A stretch of DNA of 64,000 bases from DASYTH01 sp036002505 (GTDB lineage: Bacteria > Actinomycetota > Actinomycetes > Mycobacteriales > Pseudonocardiaceae). This document shows, one piece after another, positions 33,469-42,569 of this stretch (position 1 is the first letter of the stretch; each line of letters opens with the position of its first letter). The stretch covers positions 1-64,000 of the forward strand of contig NZ_DASYTH010000217.1 of assembly GCF_036002505.1 (NCBI RefSeq), written 5' to 3'. A program made the translations under genes and the position numbers. The notes below the pieces were generated by a model. The model ran no database searches, was not told the DNA's origin, and saw only the letters and a program-made list of their open reading frames with translations.

Positions 33469-34878
33469 ATGAAGGCCAGGAGAGCAGTCCTCGGTTGCGC
33501 AGGGGTCGTCACGCTGTTCCTTGCCACAGCTCCGTTACCGGCGAGTGCCGCGTCGACGGTGGCGGTTGACGGCGGCACGACCTTCCAGCGGATCGACGGA
33601 TTCGGTGTGTCCGAGGCGTTCGGTCAGGCCAACTCGATCCGCAACGCGAACAGCACGACCCGGCAACGAGCGCTGGACCTGCTGTTCAGCACGACCACCG
33701 GCGCCGGGTTCAGCATTCTGCGCAGCATCATTCCCTCGGGTGGCGACTCCATCGAGCCGAGGTCACCGGGCAGTCCGTCGGCGACCCCGACCTATGTCTG
33801 GAACGGCAACAACGACGCCCAGGACCAGGGTCAGGTGTGGTTGGCCCGGCAGGCGCGGGGCTATGGCGTCACCAATTTCTACAACGACGCCTGGAGTGCG
33901 CCGGGGTTCATGAAGACCAACAACAGCGAGGCCAACGGCGGCTCGCTGTGCGGCACCCCGGGCGCCTCCTGCGCCTCCGGAGACTGGCGGCAGGCCTACG
34001 CCAACTACCTGGTCCAGCACGCGAGGTTCTGGGCCTCGGTCGGGCTCACCCCGTCCGCGGTCGGGTTCGTGAACGAGCCGTCGCTGACCGCCAGCTACTC
34101 CAGCATGCTGGTGAACCCGACGCAGGCCACCAGTTTCCTCGCGGTCCTCGGCCCCGCCATGCGGGCTTCCGGGCTGCCCACCAAGGTCGTGTGTTGCGAC
34201 ACCCTGGGCTTCAACCTCCTGCCCAACTACGTCAGCTCTCTGGCCGGCAACCCGGCGGCGAACTCCGGCGTCGGGCTGTTCACCAGCCACGGCTACTCCG
34301 GCGCACCCACCTCGCCGGTCAGCACCGGCGGCCGGCCGGTCTGGGAGTCCGAGTGGTCGATCAACGGCAGCACCTTCGTCACCGCATGGGACGACGGCAG
34401 CCAGAGTTCCGGACTCACCTGGGCGCAGCGCGTCCACACCGGCATGACCCGCGCCAACCTCAACGCGTTCCTGTACTTCTGGGGCGTCAGTTCGACCAGC
34501 CACGACAGTTCCCTGATCGGGTTGAACGGTTCGACCCTGACGCCGACCAAGCGGTTCTACGCGCTGGCCAACTACAGCCGGTTCATCCGTCCCGGTGCGA
34601 CCCGGATCGCGGCCAGCAGCGGGGACAGCGCGCTGAACGTCTCCGCCTACCGCAACACCGACGGCTCCCTCGCCATCGTGGTCCTCAACACCGGCACCAG
34701 CAGCGCGTCCACCACGTTCACGGTGGCCAACGCCGGCCTGACGAGCGGGACGGTCACCCCGTTCCTCACCAACGCAACCGCCAGCACCGCCGCACAGACC
34801 GCGATTCCGCTCAACGGCGGCGCGTTCGGCGCGAACGTCCCGGCCCGGTCGCTCGTCACCTACCGGATCACCCGCTAG
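33469..34878 (+). CDS. Secreted GH30-family glycoside hydrolase
   Basis: A 469-residue secreted enzyme with a Sec signal (CAGVVTLFLATAPLPASAAS). The fold is a TIM barrel plus beta side domain. The start FQRIDGFGVSEAFGQANSIR, acid/base glutamate in GFVNEPSL (about residue 203), nucleophile region PVWESEW (about 293-295), and the closing ALANYSRFIRPGATRI plus C-terminal beta domain are GH30-like. Substrates in the family include xylan and beta-1,6-galactan, so the exact activity is open. GGGAGATCTC precedes the ATG. It follows GH54 in the same direction and fits joint hemicellulose or arabinogalactan breakdown. Confidence 0.85.
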   Translation: MKARRAVLGCAGVVTLFLATAPLPASAASTVAVDGGTTFQRIDGFGVSEAFGQANSIRNANSTTRQRALDLLFSTTTGAGFSILRSIIPSGGDSIEPRSPGSPSATPTYVWNGNNDAQDQGQVWLARQARGYGVTNFYNDAWSAPGFMKTNNSEANGGSLCGTPGASCASGDWRQAYANYLVQHARFWASVGLTPSAVGFVNEPSLTASYSSMLVNPTQATSFLAVLGPAMRASGLPTKVVCCDTLGFNLLPNYVSSLAGNPAANSGVGLFTSHGYSGAPTSPVSTGGRPVWESEWSINGSTFVTAWDDGSQSSGLTWAQRVHTGMTRANLNAFLYFWGVSSTSHDSSLIGLNGSTLTPTKRFYALANYSRFIRPGATRIAASSGDSALNVSAYRNTDGSLAIVVLNTGTSSASTTFTVANAGLTSGTVTPFLTNATASTAAQTAIPLNGGAFGANVPARSLVTYRITR

Positions 34879-34890
34879 CGCGTGTCGCAA

Positions 34891-34980
34891 AGGGGGTGAG
34901 CCGGGCAAATGCCATGAAGGGTCCCTTCGGGACGCTCAACGACAGGAAGGGCCCCTTCGTGACAGAAGCGGCTCACCCCT
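34891..34980. repeat. Long nested palindrome, ATGAAGGG family, copy 5
   Basis: Outer arms AGGGGGTGAGCC (34891-34902) and GGCTCACCCCT (34970-34980) enclose inner arms ATGAAGGGTCCCTTC and GAAGGGCCCCTTCGT with the usual loop GGGACGCTCAACGA. It lies just 3' of the GH30 gene. Confidence 0.75.
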
Positions 34981-35085
34981 ACCCTTCTGTCCACAGTGGA
35001 GCTTTGCCGTAGCGACCCATCCGCGCCCGTCCGGCGTGCGAAGAACAAGCGTCACGAACCGCGGGGCACAGGACAGGGGCTACTG

Positions 35086-35943
35086 GTGAGGCGTTCGACC
35101 ACAGGCAGGCACCGGGCGGATCGGCGGTGGCCGGCGGCGAGGGTGGGCGCCGCGGCCGTTGCCGGTGCCACCATCGCGCTCGCGACGACCGCGGCCGCGC
35201 CGGAGGTGCTCAGCGCACGTCCAGCCGAGCAGCGGAACGTGTCCGCGCTGGGCAGGGCCGGCGAGAGCGTCGACGTCGAGAAGATCAAGCCGGGTTTGTG
35301 GTTCACCGACTACTCGGGCCCGATTCCTTTCGCCGATGTACCCGACGTGCCGGCCAGCATGAGCGACATGACCGGCATGGGCGAGATGATGCCGGAGGTC
35401 GACGCCGGCCCGCAGGCGCCGCGGTCGTTCAGTGGCGGGGTCCCCTCCCCCGTGCTCGACGCGTACCGCACCGCGGCGGAGACGATGAACCCGATGGCGC
35501 CCCGCTGCCATATCCCGGTGGAACTCCTTGCGGCCATTGGAAAGGTCGAGAGCGGGCACGCCAGGGGCGGGCGGGTCGACAAGAACGGCACCACGGTGAC
35601 CCCGATCCTCGGCCCGGTGCTCGACGGCAACGGGTTCGCCGCGATCGCCGACACCGACGACGGTGTGCTGGACGGAAACCCCACCTGGGACCGTGCGGTG
35701 GGGCCGATGCAGTTCATCCCGGGTACCTGGCGGCGTTGGGGCGCCGACGGGAACGGTGACGGCAAGCTCGACCCGCACAACGTCTACGACGCGAGCCTCG
35801 GCGCGGCCCGCTACCTCTGCTCCGGCAACCGGAACCTGGCCGACCCGGCGGACCGCGACGCGGCCATCCTCAGCTACAACCGCTCCACCGCATACCGGAA
35901 CATGGTCGTGCGCCTGATGGAAGCCTACGCGGCCAGCCTATGA
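35086..35943 (+). CDS. Secreted lytic transglycosylase, SLT/MltB-like
   Basis: Cleaves peptidoglycan glycan strands non-hydrolytically. The 285 residues start with a basic N-terminus and a signal-anchor or signal peptide (ARVGAAAVAGATIALATTAAA). The catalytic domain has IPVELLAAIGKVESGHARGG with the catalytic Glu in KVESGH, then GPMQFIPGTWRRWGADGNGDG and the closing ILSYNRSTAYRNMV. The GTG at 35086 is chosen because AGGACAGGGG lies upstream and the signal follows at once. The longer ORF (34996) adds 30 residues without features. The last 6 nt overlap the convergent amidohydrolase gene. Confidence 0.85.
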   Translation: MRRSTTGRHRADRRWPAARVGAAAVAGATIALATTAAAPEVLSARPAEQRNVSALGRAGESVDVEKIKPGLWFTDYSGPIPFADVPDVPASMSDMTGMGEMMPEVDAGPQAPRSFSGGVPSPVLDAYRTAAETMNPMAPRCHIPVELLAAIGKVESGHARGGRVDKNGTTVTPILGPVLDGNGFAAIADTDDGVLDGNPTWDRAVGPMQFIPGTWRRWGADGNGDGKLDPHNVYDASLGAARYLCSGNRNLADPADRDAAILSYNRSTAYRNMVVRLMEAYAASL

Positions 35944-37473
35944 CCCTGTGGGCAATGGCGTGCAGCATGACCCGAGGTGTTGCACCGCAGGCGGTGGGAT
36001 GCGCTTGGCCTCGGCTACGACTTCGGCGAGCATGCGTTCCCGCTCGGCCCGGTTGATGAACCGTCCATTGGCGACGATCGCGTGAATGCGCCGGGTATTG
36101 CGGATGTCCGTGAGCGGGTTGCCGTCCACGACCAGGAGGTCGGCGAACCTTCCGGGCGTGACGGTTCCGCTCACCTGTCCCATACCCACCGTACGGGCGG
36201 CATCCCGGGTCGCGGACAGGATGGCCTGCATGGGGGTCAACCCGATCCGCACCATCAGCTCCAGCTCGTCGTGGAGGCAGAATCCCGCGAGGACGTACGG
36301 GGCCAGGAACCCGCCGTCGGTACCGGCGACCATGGTCACGCCGGCGTCGGCGGCGTCGCGCACGAGCCGCGCCGACGCCTCGAAGAACGCTCGGTTCGCC
36401 GCGACCTGGTCCGGTGGCAGTGATCCCTCCCCCACCGCCCAGCGCAGGCGGAGCACCCACTCCGGCACGTATTTCTCGCGGCTCACGTCCCTGATTTCGT
36501 CGGGCGAGGACGTGAAGAGCTTCAGCACGGTCAGCGTCGGGGTCAGCGCGGTGCGGTTGCGCGCCAGAGTGTCGAACACCCCGGCCGCGCGCCGCGGGTC
36601 GTAGGACTTGATCGCCTGCCGCTCCAGCTCGCGCACCGCGAAGAAGTAGTCGAACGGACTGGCGGGGTCGACGGGCGTGTTCTCGATGGCGTGCCGGATC
36701 TCGTCGCGGGCGCTGGACACGTCGACGTACAGCGCGTACAGGTGCTCCTGGGTGCGCATGCCCAGGGCGCTCGACCGGACCACCGAAACCGTGTCCGGCG
36801 CGTGCCCGGCGATCGGCAGACGCAGCCGCTCCGCCTCACCGGCGACCGCGGCGAGCGTGTCGTCGCGGAGGAGTGAGTACACCTTGACGAAGTCGGCACC
36901 GTCCCGTTTCGCCTGGCGCACCGCGGCCCTGGCTTCGGCCGCCGTCCGCACCTGGATGGGACTGTTGTCGCGCCACAGGTTGACCAGCCACGAGTTCGGT
37001 CCGTCCACGATGTTGCTGGCGACCACCATCCGCGGTCCGAGGATCTCGCCCGAGGCGATCCGCCGGTGCACCGCGCGGACGAACGGGACGCCCCACATCT
37101 CCCGCACGCTCGTGACACCGTTGGCGATGTACAGCGGGAGCAGGATCCGGTCCAGGTCGACGGTGTGCGTGTGCATGTCCCACAGTCCCGGTAGGACATA
37201 CTTGCCGCGCAGATCGACCACGCGGACCCCGGCCGGGGGCGCGATCCCGTGCTGTCCGACGGCCAGGATCCGGTTGCCGGCCACGACGATCGTGGTGTCC
37301 GGACGCGGAGCGGCGCCGGTGCCGTCGATCAGGGTGGCGTTGGTGAACACGAGAATGTCGCGCGGATCGGCCGCTGCCGCGGTCCGGCCGGCCATGGTTG
37401 TGCCTGCCGCGGCGAGCACCAACCCGCTCTTCGACAGCCAGGACAGGAATGTTCGTCGGTTCTCTACCGACAT
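35938..37473 (-). CDS. Exported amidohydrolase (imidazolonepropionase-like)
   Basis: A 511-residue metal-dependent hydrolase of the amidohydrolase superfamily. The N-terminus SVENRRTFLSWLSKSGLVLA is a twin-arginine-like signal. The metal site motif HTH is in GLWDMHTHTVDL, later ligands in AGHAPD and QEHLY, and the catalytic Asp region in VAGTDGGFLAPY; the C-terminal GRFADLLVVDGNPL is diagnostic. The substrate is unknown; prolidase-like or related amidase activities are known in this family. The ATG at 37473 follows AAATGTCGG-like sequence with no strong ribosome site. It converges with the lytic transglycosylase, overlapping by 6 nt. Confidence 0.85.
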   Translation of the reverse strand: MSVENRRTFLSWLSKSGLVLAAAGTTMAGRTAAAADPRDILVFTNATLIDGTGAAPRPDTTIVVAGNRILAVGQHGIAPPAGVRVVDLRGKYVLPGLWDMHTHTVDLDRILLPLYIANGVTSVREMWGVPFVRAVHRRIASGEILGPRMVVASNIVDGPNSWLVNLWRDNSPIQVRTAAEARAAVRQAKRDGADFVKVYSLLRDDTLAAVAGEAERLRLPIAGHAPDTVSVVRSSALGMRTQEHLYALYVDVSSARDEIRHAIENTPVDPASPFDYFFAVRELERQAIKSYDPRRAAGVFDTLARNRTALTPTLTVLKLFTSSPDEIRDVSREKYVPEWVLRLRWAVGEGSLPPDQVAANRAFFEASARLVRDAADAGVTMVAGTDGGFLAPYVLAGFCLHDELELMVRIGLTPMQAILSATRDAARTVGMGQVSGTVTPGRFADLLVVDGNPLTDIRNTRRIHAIVANGRFINRAERERMLAEVVAEAKRIPPPAVQHLGSCCTPLPTGS

Positions 37474-37644
37474 TTGGCATCACCCCCAGTGACCGAGCCA
37501 TGTTAGCCGCTGCCGGCTGTCCGTGCCAGCCTGCGTGTGCCGGGTTGGGCTCACCGTCGCCGACGAACCCAACGGCAGGGTTTAGTCCGGACGATTAGGA
37601 GATAGCCCTGGAGAGCGAGTGGTAACCAGATGAGGTGACCTGAC

Positions 37645-38064
37645 ATGGCTCAACTCGTGCGAGACATCATGACGCCCGATCCGGTGGCGATGCCCGCCGA
37701 CACCCCGGTCCGCCAGGCCGCGCAGGCCATGCGCGACCAGGACATCGGCGACGTACTCGTGGTTCAGGGCGACCAGCTGCACGGCATCGTGACCGACCGT
37801 GACCTGGTCGTCCGTGGGCTGGCCGAGCGCGACGACCTGTCCGGCTGCACCCTGGGCGAGGTGTGCACCCGGCAACCGATCACCGCCACGCCCGACGACG
37901 ACGCCGACAGCGCCATCGCCCGGATGCGCCACAACGCCGTGCGCCGCATCCCGGTCCTCGACGGAGGCCGGCCGGTCGGGGTGCTCTCCCTCGGCGACGC
38001 CGCCATCGAGAAGGATCCCGACTCCGTACTGGCCAACATCAGTGCGGCGACGGCCACCACGTGA
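37645..38064 (+). CDS. Two-CBS-domain protein
   Basis: A 139-residue protein made of two tandem CBS motifs, VRDIMTPDPVAMPADTPVRQ through GIVTDRDLVVRGLAE, and LGEVCTRQPITATPDDDADS through VGVLSLGDAAI. Stand-alone CBS pairs bind adenosyl nucleotides and serve as energy sensors. Hrp1 (Rv2626c) is a mycobacterial example. The ATG is preceded by AGGTGACCTGAC. It converges with the 38077 gene, with only 12 nt between the stops. No DosR-like site was noticed here. Confidence 0.9.
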   Translation: MAQLVRDIMTPDPVAMPADTPVRQAAQAMRDQDIGDVLVVQGDQLHGIVTDRDLVVRGLAERDDLSGCTLGEVCTRQPITATPDDDADSAIARMRHNAVRRIPVLDGGRPVGVLSLGDAAIEKDPDSVLANISAATATT

Positions 38065-38076
38065 TCACCACGACGG

Positions 38077-40419
38077 TCAGTTGGCGTCGGCGAGGGAGGT
38101 TGTCCAGACGCTGCGGCCGTAGGTCGCGGCGTAGAGGGTGTCGCTGCCGGCGGGGAGGTCGATGTCGTTGATCGGTACGAGGGGAAGGTTGGCGCCGACC
38201 TTGACCCAGGTCTTGCCGAGGTTGGTGGTGCGGTAGACGCCGACGTCGGTCGCGATGAAGAGCCAGCGCGATTTCGCCGGGTGGCGGATGACGTCGTTGA
38301 TGGGCGCCTGCGGGATGCGTTTGCCGGCGATGTCGGCCCAGGTGTTGCCGCCGTCGGTGGTCATGACGAGGTGCGGGTAGGGGTCGCCGGAGCGCCAGCC
38401 GGAGAAGCTGGCCCAGGCCGTGTTCGCATCCTGGGGGTCGACGGTGATGCGGGTGACCCAGCGGCCCGGGAAGACCGGGCTCTGCAGCTTCTGCCAGGTG
38501 ACCTGGTCGGGAGCGGCCATGGCGTTGCGGCTGACCCACATCAGGCCGCTGTCGGTGCCGGCGAAGACGAGGTTCGGGTTGGCCGGCGTGGTGCCGATCG
38601 CGGTGACGGTGCCGAACCCGGGGGCGCGGGGCTCGGTGCCCTCGGTGAGATCCGGGCTGATCCGCTGCCACACCCGCTGGCCGGGGTCGGTGTCGATCCG
38701 GTTGACGAACTCGCTGCCACCGAACAGGAACCGCGGGTCGGCGGCGAACTCGAGCGGGGCCACCCAGTTCTTCCGCGCGCCGGGGATCGTCATGGTGAAA
38801 CCGGTGCCGTCGACGAAGCCGCGGCAGCCGCCGTTCTGCGAGCAGCCGTAGTACTTCCGGTCGTTCGTCGGGTCGATGCGGTTCATCATCCCGTCGCCGC
38901 CGACGAAGTTGAACCAGTCGCCGTTGACGGTGTTGTCGGCGGCCCACGACTTCAGCGAGCCGTTGTCCTGGGAGCCGGCGTTGACCCGGGCACCGTCCTG
39001 GATCGACACGTCCATCGCGTAGAACTGGGTCACCGGCAGGCGGGCGGTCTTGGTCCACAGGCCGCGCACCGCACCGTTCTGGGTCGACCAGTAGAAGCCG
39101 CCGTCGTTGCCGAGGTACACCTTGCCCGGCCGGAACGGGTCGAACTCGAGGCCGTGCTGGTCGGCGTGCACGGCTTGGGACGTCGTCCAGGTGAGGCCGC
39201 CGTCGAGGCTCTCGGCCAGGCTGACGCCCGAGACGAAGACGTGCAGCGGGTCGACCGGGTCGACGTAGACCCGGCCGAACCACCAGGCGAACCCGCCGCT
39301 GATGGTTTGCAATGTGCCGCCGGAGGTCGGCCCGACCGGCGTCCAGGTGGCGCCGGCGTCCGTGCTGGTGAAGAAGCCGTTGAAGTTGCCGCCGGCCGCG
39401 CTCGAGATGAGGTAGGCGCGGTTGGGGTCGGTGTCGCTGAAGTCGACGCCCATGCGGCCGACGTAGGTCGCGGTGACCGGCTGCCCCTCGACGTCGGCGC
39501 TCTGCGGCAGCGGCGGGTTGTGGATGTTCGCCCAGGTGCGGCCGCCGTCGGTGGAGCGGTACAGGAAGGAGTTCTTACCGTAGATGCGCGACTTCTCGTC
39601 CCGGATCTTGTCCCAGGTCGTGGCCAGCATGACGTCGGGGTTGGTCTTGTTGATCGTCACGTCGATCGCGCCGGTCGAGGTGCTGTTCGGGACGATCACG
39701 CGGGTCCAGCTGGCCCCGCCGTTCTCGGTCAGGAACAGGCCGCGGGTCGGCTCGGTGTCGTGCAGCGCGCCCATGACCGCGACGAACACCCGGTTGTCGT
39801 TGCGCGGGTCGATGACGATCTGGCCGATCGTGTCGCCGTCGGCCAGGCCCATGTTGGTCCACGTCGCGCCGCTGTCGGTCGACTTGTAGACGCCCTTGCC
39901 GTAGTACGACGAGCCGCCGCCGTGGTCGGGCTCGCCGCTGCCGGCCCAGACGACGCCCCGCGAGTCGACCGCGACGGCGCCCATCGACTGGGGCAGCTGG
40001 CTGTCCCACACGGAGGCGAAGGTCGCGCCGCCGTCGTTGGACCGCCACAGGCCGCCGGTGCCGGTGGCGATGTAGACGACGTCCTTGGCCGTGGGGTCGG
40101 CGGCGATGTCCCGGACCCGGCCACCGATGTTGCTCGGGCCGAGCGCGGTCCAGACCTGGTCGGTGCTCGGCGAACCCATGGCCGCCACACCCATCTGCGC
40201 GGACTGCGCGAGCGCCGCGTTGACGGCGGCGTCCGGGATGGAGCCGTCGGCGTTGGCCCGCTGCAGGTACATCCACTCCTCGGCGCCGACGGGGTCGGCC
40301 GTGCCGGTTGGTGCCTTCGTGCCGCCGCTCGCGGATCCGGTGACGGAGGCGGCGCCGGCTCCCAGGAGAACCGTGATGGCTGTCGCGGCCAGGATCGGGA
40401 CATGTGCTCTTCTGCGCAT
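38077..40419 (-). CDS. Secreted BNR/sortilin-type multi-propeller protein
   Basis: A 780-residue exported protein (signal RRRAHVPILAATAITVLLGA). It is built of many BNR/Asp-box repeats (DGGATF, DSGATWTNMG, NGGASWTRV, DGGRTWANI, DAGATWTPVG, DGGLTWTTS, DGGNTWADI, NLGKTWVKVG). These form VPS10/sortilin-like or exo-alpha-sialidase/xyloglucanase-like propellers. No catalytic residues can be assigned from sequence alone. The ATG at 40419 with GGGAGGCGCGGCG is chosen over the longer ORF, which adds 123 low-quality residues. Role may be in extracellular glycan binding or turnover. Confidence 0.82.
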   Translation of the reverse strand: MRRRAHVPILAATAITVLLGAGAASVTGSASGGTKAPTGTADPVGAEEWMYLQRANADGSIPDAAVNAALAQSAQMGVAAMGSPSTDQVWTALGPSNIGGRVRDIAADPTAKDVVYIATGTGGLWRSNDGGATFASVWDSQLPQSMGAVAVDSRGVVWAGSGEPDHGGGSSYYGKGVYKSTDSGATWTNMGLADGDTIGQIVIDPRNDNRVFVAVMGALHDTEPTRGLFLTENGGASWTRVIVPNSTSTGAIDVTINKTNPDVMLATTWDKIRDEKSRIYGKNSFLYRSTDGGRTWANIHNPPLPQSADVEGQPVTATYVGRMGVDFSDTDPNRAYLISSAAGGNFNGFFTSTDAGATWTPVGPTSGGTLQTISGGFAWWFGRVYVDPVDPLHVFVSGVSLAESLDGGLTWTTSQAVHADQHGLEFDPFRPGKVYLGNDGGFYWSTQNGAVRGLWTKTARLPVTQFYAMDVSIQDGARVNAGSQDNGSLKSWAADNTVNGDWFNFVGGDGMMNRIDPTNDRKYYGCSQNGGCRGFVDGTGFTMTIPGARKNWVAPLEFAADPRFLFGGSEFVNRIDTDPGQRVWQRISPDLTEGTEPRAPGFGTVTAIGTTPANPNLVFAGTDSGLMWVSRNAMAAPDQVTWQKLQSPVFPGRWVTRITVDPQDANTAWASFSGWRSGDPYPHLVMTTDGGNTWADIAGKRIPQAPINDVIRHPAKSRWLFIATDVGVYRTTNLGKTWVKVGANLPLVPINDIDLPAGSDTLYAATYGRSVWTTSLADAN

Positions 40420-40516
40420 CGCCGCGCCTCCCAGGGCAAGCAGGGTGGGGAACACGGTAACACCCGAGAAATCCGAATTGGCAGGTTCGGACGGCGGGTA
40501 CGTAGAGTGCGCAACC

Positions 40517-40984
40517 ATGGTGCGACGGGTGCTGATGGGGACCGGGGCGGCAGCGTTGTTCGTCGTGCTGGCCGGGTGCGGCGGCGGGTCCGGGGGCGAC
40601 GCGGGTGCCGCGTGTGGGAATCCGAGCCCCGCTCCCCCGGCCGAGACCGCGCTCCTGCCGGCCGGGCTGTCCTTCGACCGGATCGGCACGGTCGCGCACG
40701 TCCAGAAGGCACAAGGAAACCTCACGGTCCAGGCGGTCAGCACCAAACCCCTCGACGAGGTCACGGTGCTGATCCAGGACGCGGTCACCGCGGCCGGCTA
40801 CCGCCCGGCCGGGATGGACAACGAGGGTGACGAGGCGGAGGTCTTCTTCAACTCCGGCTCGGTCGCCGCGGGTCAGGCGCGCGTGCGGGAGGTGGCCGGG
40901 TGCGAGGGCCGGTGGAGCATCGACCTCGAGCTCATCGACCCCGGTGCCGCGCCCTCGCCGACGGCCCTCCCCACCACGACGTGA
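40517..40984 (+). CDS. Small lipoprotein of unknown function
   Basis: A 155-residue protein with an N-terminal signal ending in a lipobox (FVVLAGCGGGSG). The mature domain (about 45-140: SFDRIGTVAHVQKAQGNLTV, LIQDAVTAAGYRPAGMDNEG, GRWSIDLELIDP) is a small alpha/beta unit, and the tail is Pro/Thr-rich. I do not recognise a named family. It is divergent from the BNR protein gene by about 100 bp and converges with the Rrf2 regulator across the first 21-bp repeat array. Confidence 0.7.
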   Translation: MVRRVLMGTGAAALFVVLAGCGGGSGGDAGAACGNPSPAPPAETALLPAGLSFDRIGTVAHVQKAQGNLTVQAVSTKPLDEVTVLIQDAVTAAGYRPAGMDNEGDEAEVFFNSGSVAAGQARVREVAGCEGRWSIDLELIDPGAAPSPTALPTTT

Positions 40985-40989
40985 ATTGA

Positions 40990-41083
40990 GTCCTGGGCCA
41001 ACACGGCGACGCCACAAGCCAACGCAGCGATGCCACGCGCCAACATGGCGACGTCAGGGGCCAACATGGCGACGTCAGGGCGT
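40990..41083. repeat. 21-bp tandem array between convergent genes, array 1
   Basis: About four to five units of roughly 21 bp, e.g. GCCAACATGGCGACGTCAGG, in one orientation, between the lipoprotein and Rrf2 stop codons. Related arrays with an added inverted half are at 48030-48232 and 58090-58322. Confidence 0.75.
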
Positions 41084-41587
41084 CTACCGGGTTGTCTGCC
41101 GGGCCGTCTTCGAGGGGGGCAGCCGGCCCCGGCTGCGCTCCTCGTCCAGGTACTCCTCGGCCATGGCGTGCACGTTCGCGGGGAGGTGGCCGGAGACCAG
41201 GTCGGCGAGGGTGACCGCCTCGAGCACGCCGCGCAGGCTCGTCCGCACCGCCATCCACACCTCGACCAGGGGGGCCGCCGGGCCGGCGTAGTGCAGGTCG
41301 CGCAGGCTGACGTCGCGGATGTTGGCGAGCGGGCCCTCGATGGCCCTGGCGATGTCCGCGACGGTGATCTCCGCCGCCGGCCGGGCCAGGGTGTAGCCGC
41401 CGGCCCGGCCGCGGTGGCTGCGGACCAGGTGCGCCCGCCGCAGGTCACCGAGGATGGCCAGGACGAAGGCCACCGACATGTCCTGCGCGGCCGCGATGTC
41501 CTCGACCTTGGCCGGGTTGTCCGGAGCCGCCGCGGCCAGTTCGGCCATGGCCCGGACCGCGTAGTCAACTTTCGCGGAGATGCGCAT
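41084..41587 (-). CDS. Rrf2-family transcriptional regulator
   Basis: A 167-residue winged-helix regulator: MRISAKVDYAVRAMAELAAA, recognition helix region MSVAFVLAILGDLRRAHLV, the wing RGRAGGYTLARPAAEITVAD and a C-terminal dimerisation helix. The cysteine triplet of IscR/NsrR (three Cys around residues 92-106) is absent, so it is unlikely to carry an Fe-S cluster and is closer to CymR-type cysteine/sulfur regulators. The ATG at 41587 opens the family motif. It is divergent from cysD, and a perfect 9-bp inverted repeat lies in the shared promoter. Confidence 0.88.
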   Translation of the reverse strand: MRISAKVDYAVRAMAELAAAAPDNPAKVEDIAAAQDMSVAFVLAILGDLRRAHLVRSHRGRAGGYTLARPAAEITVADIARAIEGPLANIRDVSLRDLHYAGPAAPLVEVWMAVRTSLRGVLEAVTLADLVSGHLPANVHAMAEEYLDEERSRGRLPPSKTARQTTR

Positions 41588-41613
41588 GCCGCACATTGTG
41601 CGCCAGCGGAGAA

Positions 41614-41638
41614 AAACCTAACATCGTCAGTTAGGTTT
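41614..41638. promoter_or_regulatory. Inverted repeat operator between rrf2-type gene and cysD
   Basis: AAACCTAAC (41614-41622) and GTTAGGTTT (41630-41638) form a perfect 9-bp inverted repeat with a 7-bp spacer. It is an AT-rich island in the GC-rich divergent region, centred about 35 bp from both starts. Likely autoregulatory site of the Rrf2 protein and control point of sulfate assimilation. Confidence 0.7.
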
Positions 41639-41660
41639 ATCAGTCTTCTAGGGATTTGAG

Positions 41661-42569
41661 GTGGTCCGCGTGCCCGTCGCCGCCCCGGACGCGGTGCTGG
41701 ACGTCCTCGAGGCGGAGGCGATCCATGTGCTGCGGGAGGCCGCCGGGGCGTTCCGCCGGCCGGTGCTGCTGTACTCGATCGGCAAGGACTCCTCGGTGCT
41801 GCTGCACCTGGCCACCAAGGCGTTCGCACCCGGGCGGGTGCCGTTTCCCGTGCTGCACATCGACACCACCTGGAAGTTCCGGGAGATGATCGCGTTCCGG
41901 GACGCCACGGCCGGGCGGCTGGGTCTCGACCTGCGGGTGCACACCAGCCCCGAGCGGGTCACCCCGTTCACCCACGGCACGCACGAGTACACCCGGATCA
42001 TGAAGACCGTGGCACTGCGGCAGGCGCTGGACGCCGGCGGCTTCGACGCGGCCGTCGGCGGGGCCCGGCGCGACGAGGAACGCTCGCGCGCCAAGGAAAG
42101 GATCTTCTCGGTGCGGGAGCCCGGGCACCGCTGGGAACCGCGCGGGCAGCGGCCCGAGTTCTGGCGGTCGGCCAACACCCAGCTCGCCGAGGGCCAGTCG
42201 ATGCGGGTGTTCCCGCTGTCCAACTGGACCGAGCTGGACATCTGGCACTACATCCGGCGCGAGGAGATTCCCGTGGTGCCGCTGTACTTCGCCGCGCCCC
42301 GGCCGGTGGTGCACCGGGACGGCGCGCTGATCATGGTGGACGACGGGCGCTTTCCCCTGCGGGACGGCGAGATCCCGGAGCGGCGCGAGGTGCGGTTCCG
42401 CACGCTCGGCTGCTACCCGCTCAGCGCCGCGATCGAGTCGACGGCGACGACCGTGGCCGAGCTGATCGACGAGATGCGGCGGGACCGGCGGTCCGAGCGG
42501 GCCGGCCGGCTCATCGACGGCGAGGGCGGATCGTCCATGGAGAGCAAGAAGTCGGAGGGCTACTTCTGA
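41661..42569 (+). CDS. cysD: Sulfate adenylyltransferase subunit 2
   Basis: Catalytic ATP-sulfurylase subunit making adenosine 5'-phosphosulfate from sulfate and ATP, 302 aa. The PP-loop motif is in LLYSIGKDSSVLLHLA. HIDTTWKFREMI, AVGGARRDEERSRAKERIFS and the C-terminal FRTLGCYPLSAAIES with SMESKKSEGYF are diagnostic. The GTG at 41661 is used; a GTG at 41670 with GAGG 8 nt upstream is an alternative. The stop overlaps the start of cysNC (TGATG). Probably repressed by the divergent Rrf2 protein. Confidence 0.96.
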   Translation: MVRVPVAAPDAVLDVLEAEAIHVLREAAGAFRRPVLLYSIGKDSSVLLHLATKAFAPGRVPFPVLHIDTTWKFREMIAFRDATAGRLGLDLRVHTSPERVTPFTHGTHEYTRIMKTVALRQALDAGGFDAAVGGARRDEERSRAKERIFSVREPGHRWEPRGQRPEFWRSANTQLAEGQSMRVFPLSNWTELDIWHYIRREEIPVVPLYFAAPRPVVHRDGALIMVDDGRFPLRDGEIPERREVRFRTLGCYPLSAAIESTATTVAELIDEMRRDRRSERAGRLIDGEGGSSMESKKSEGYF

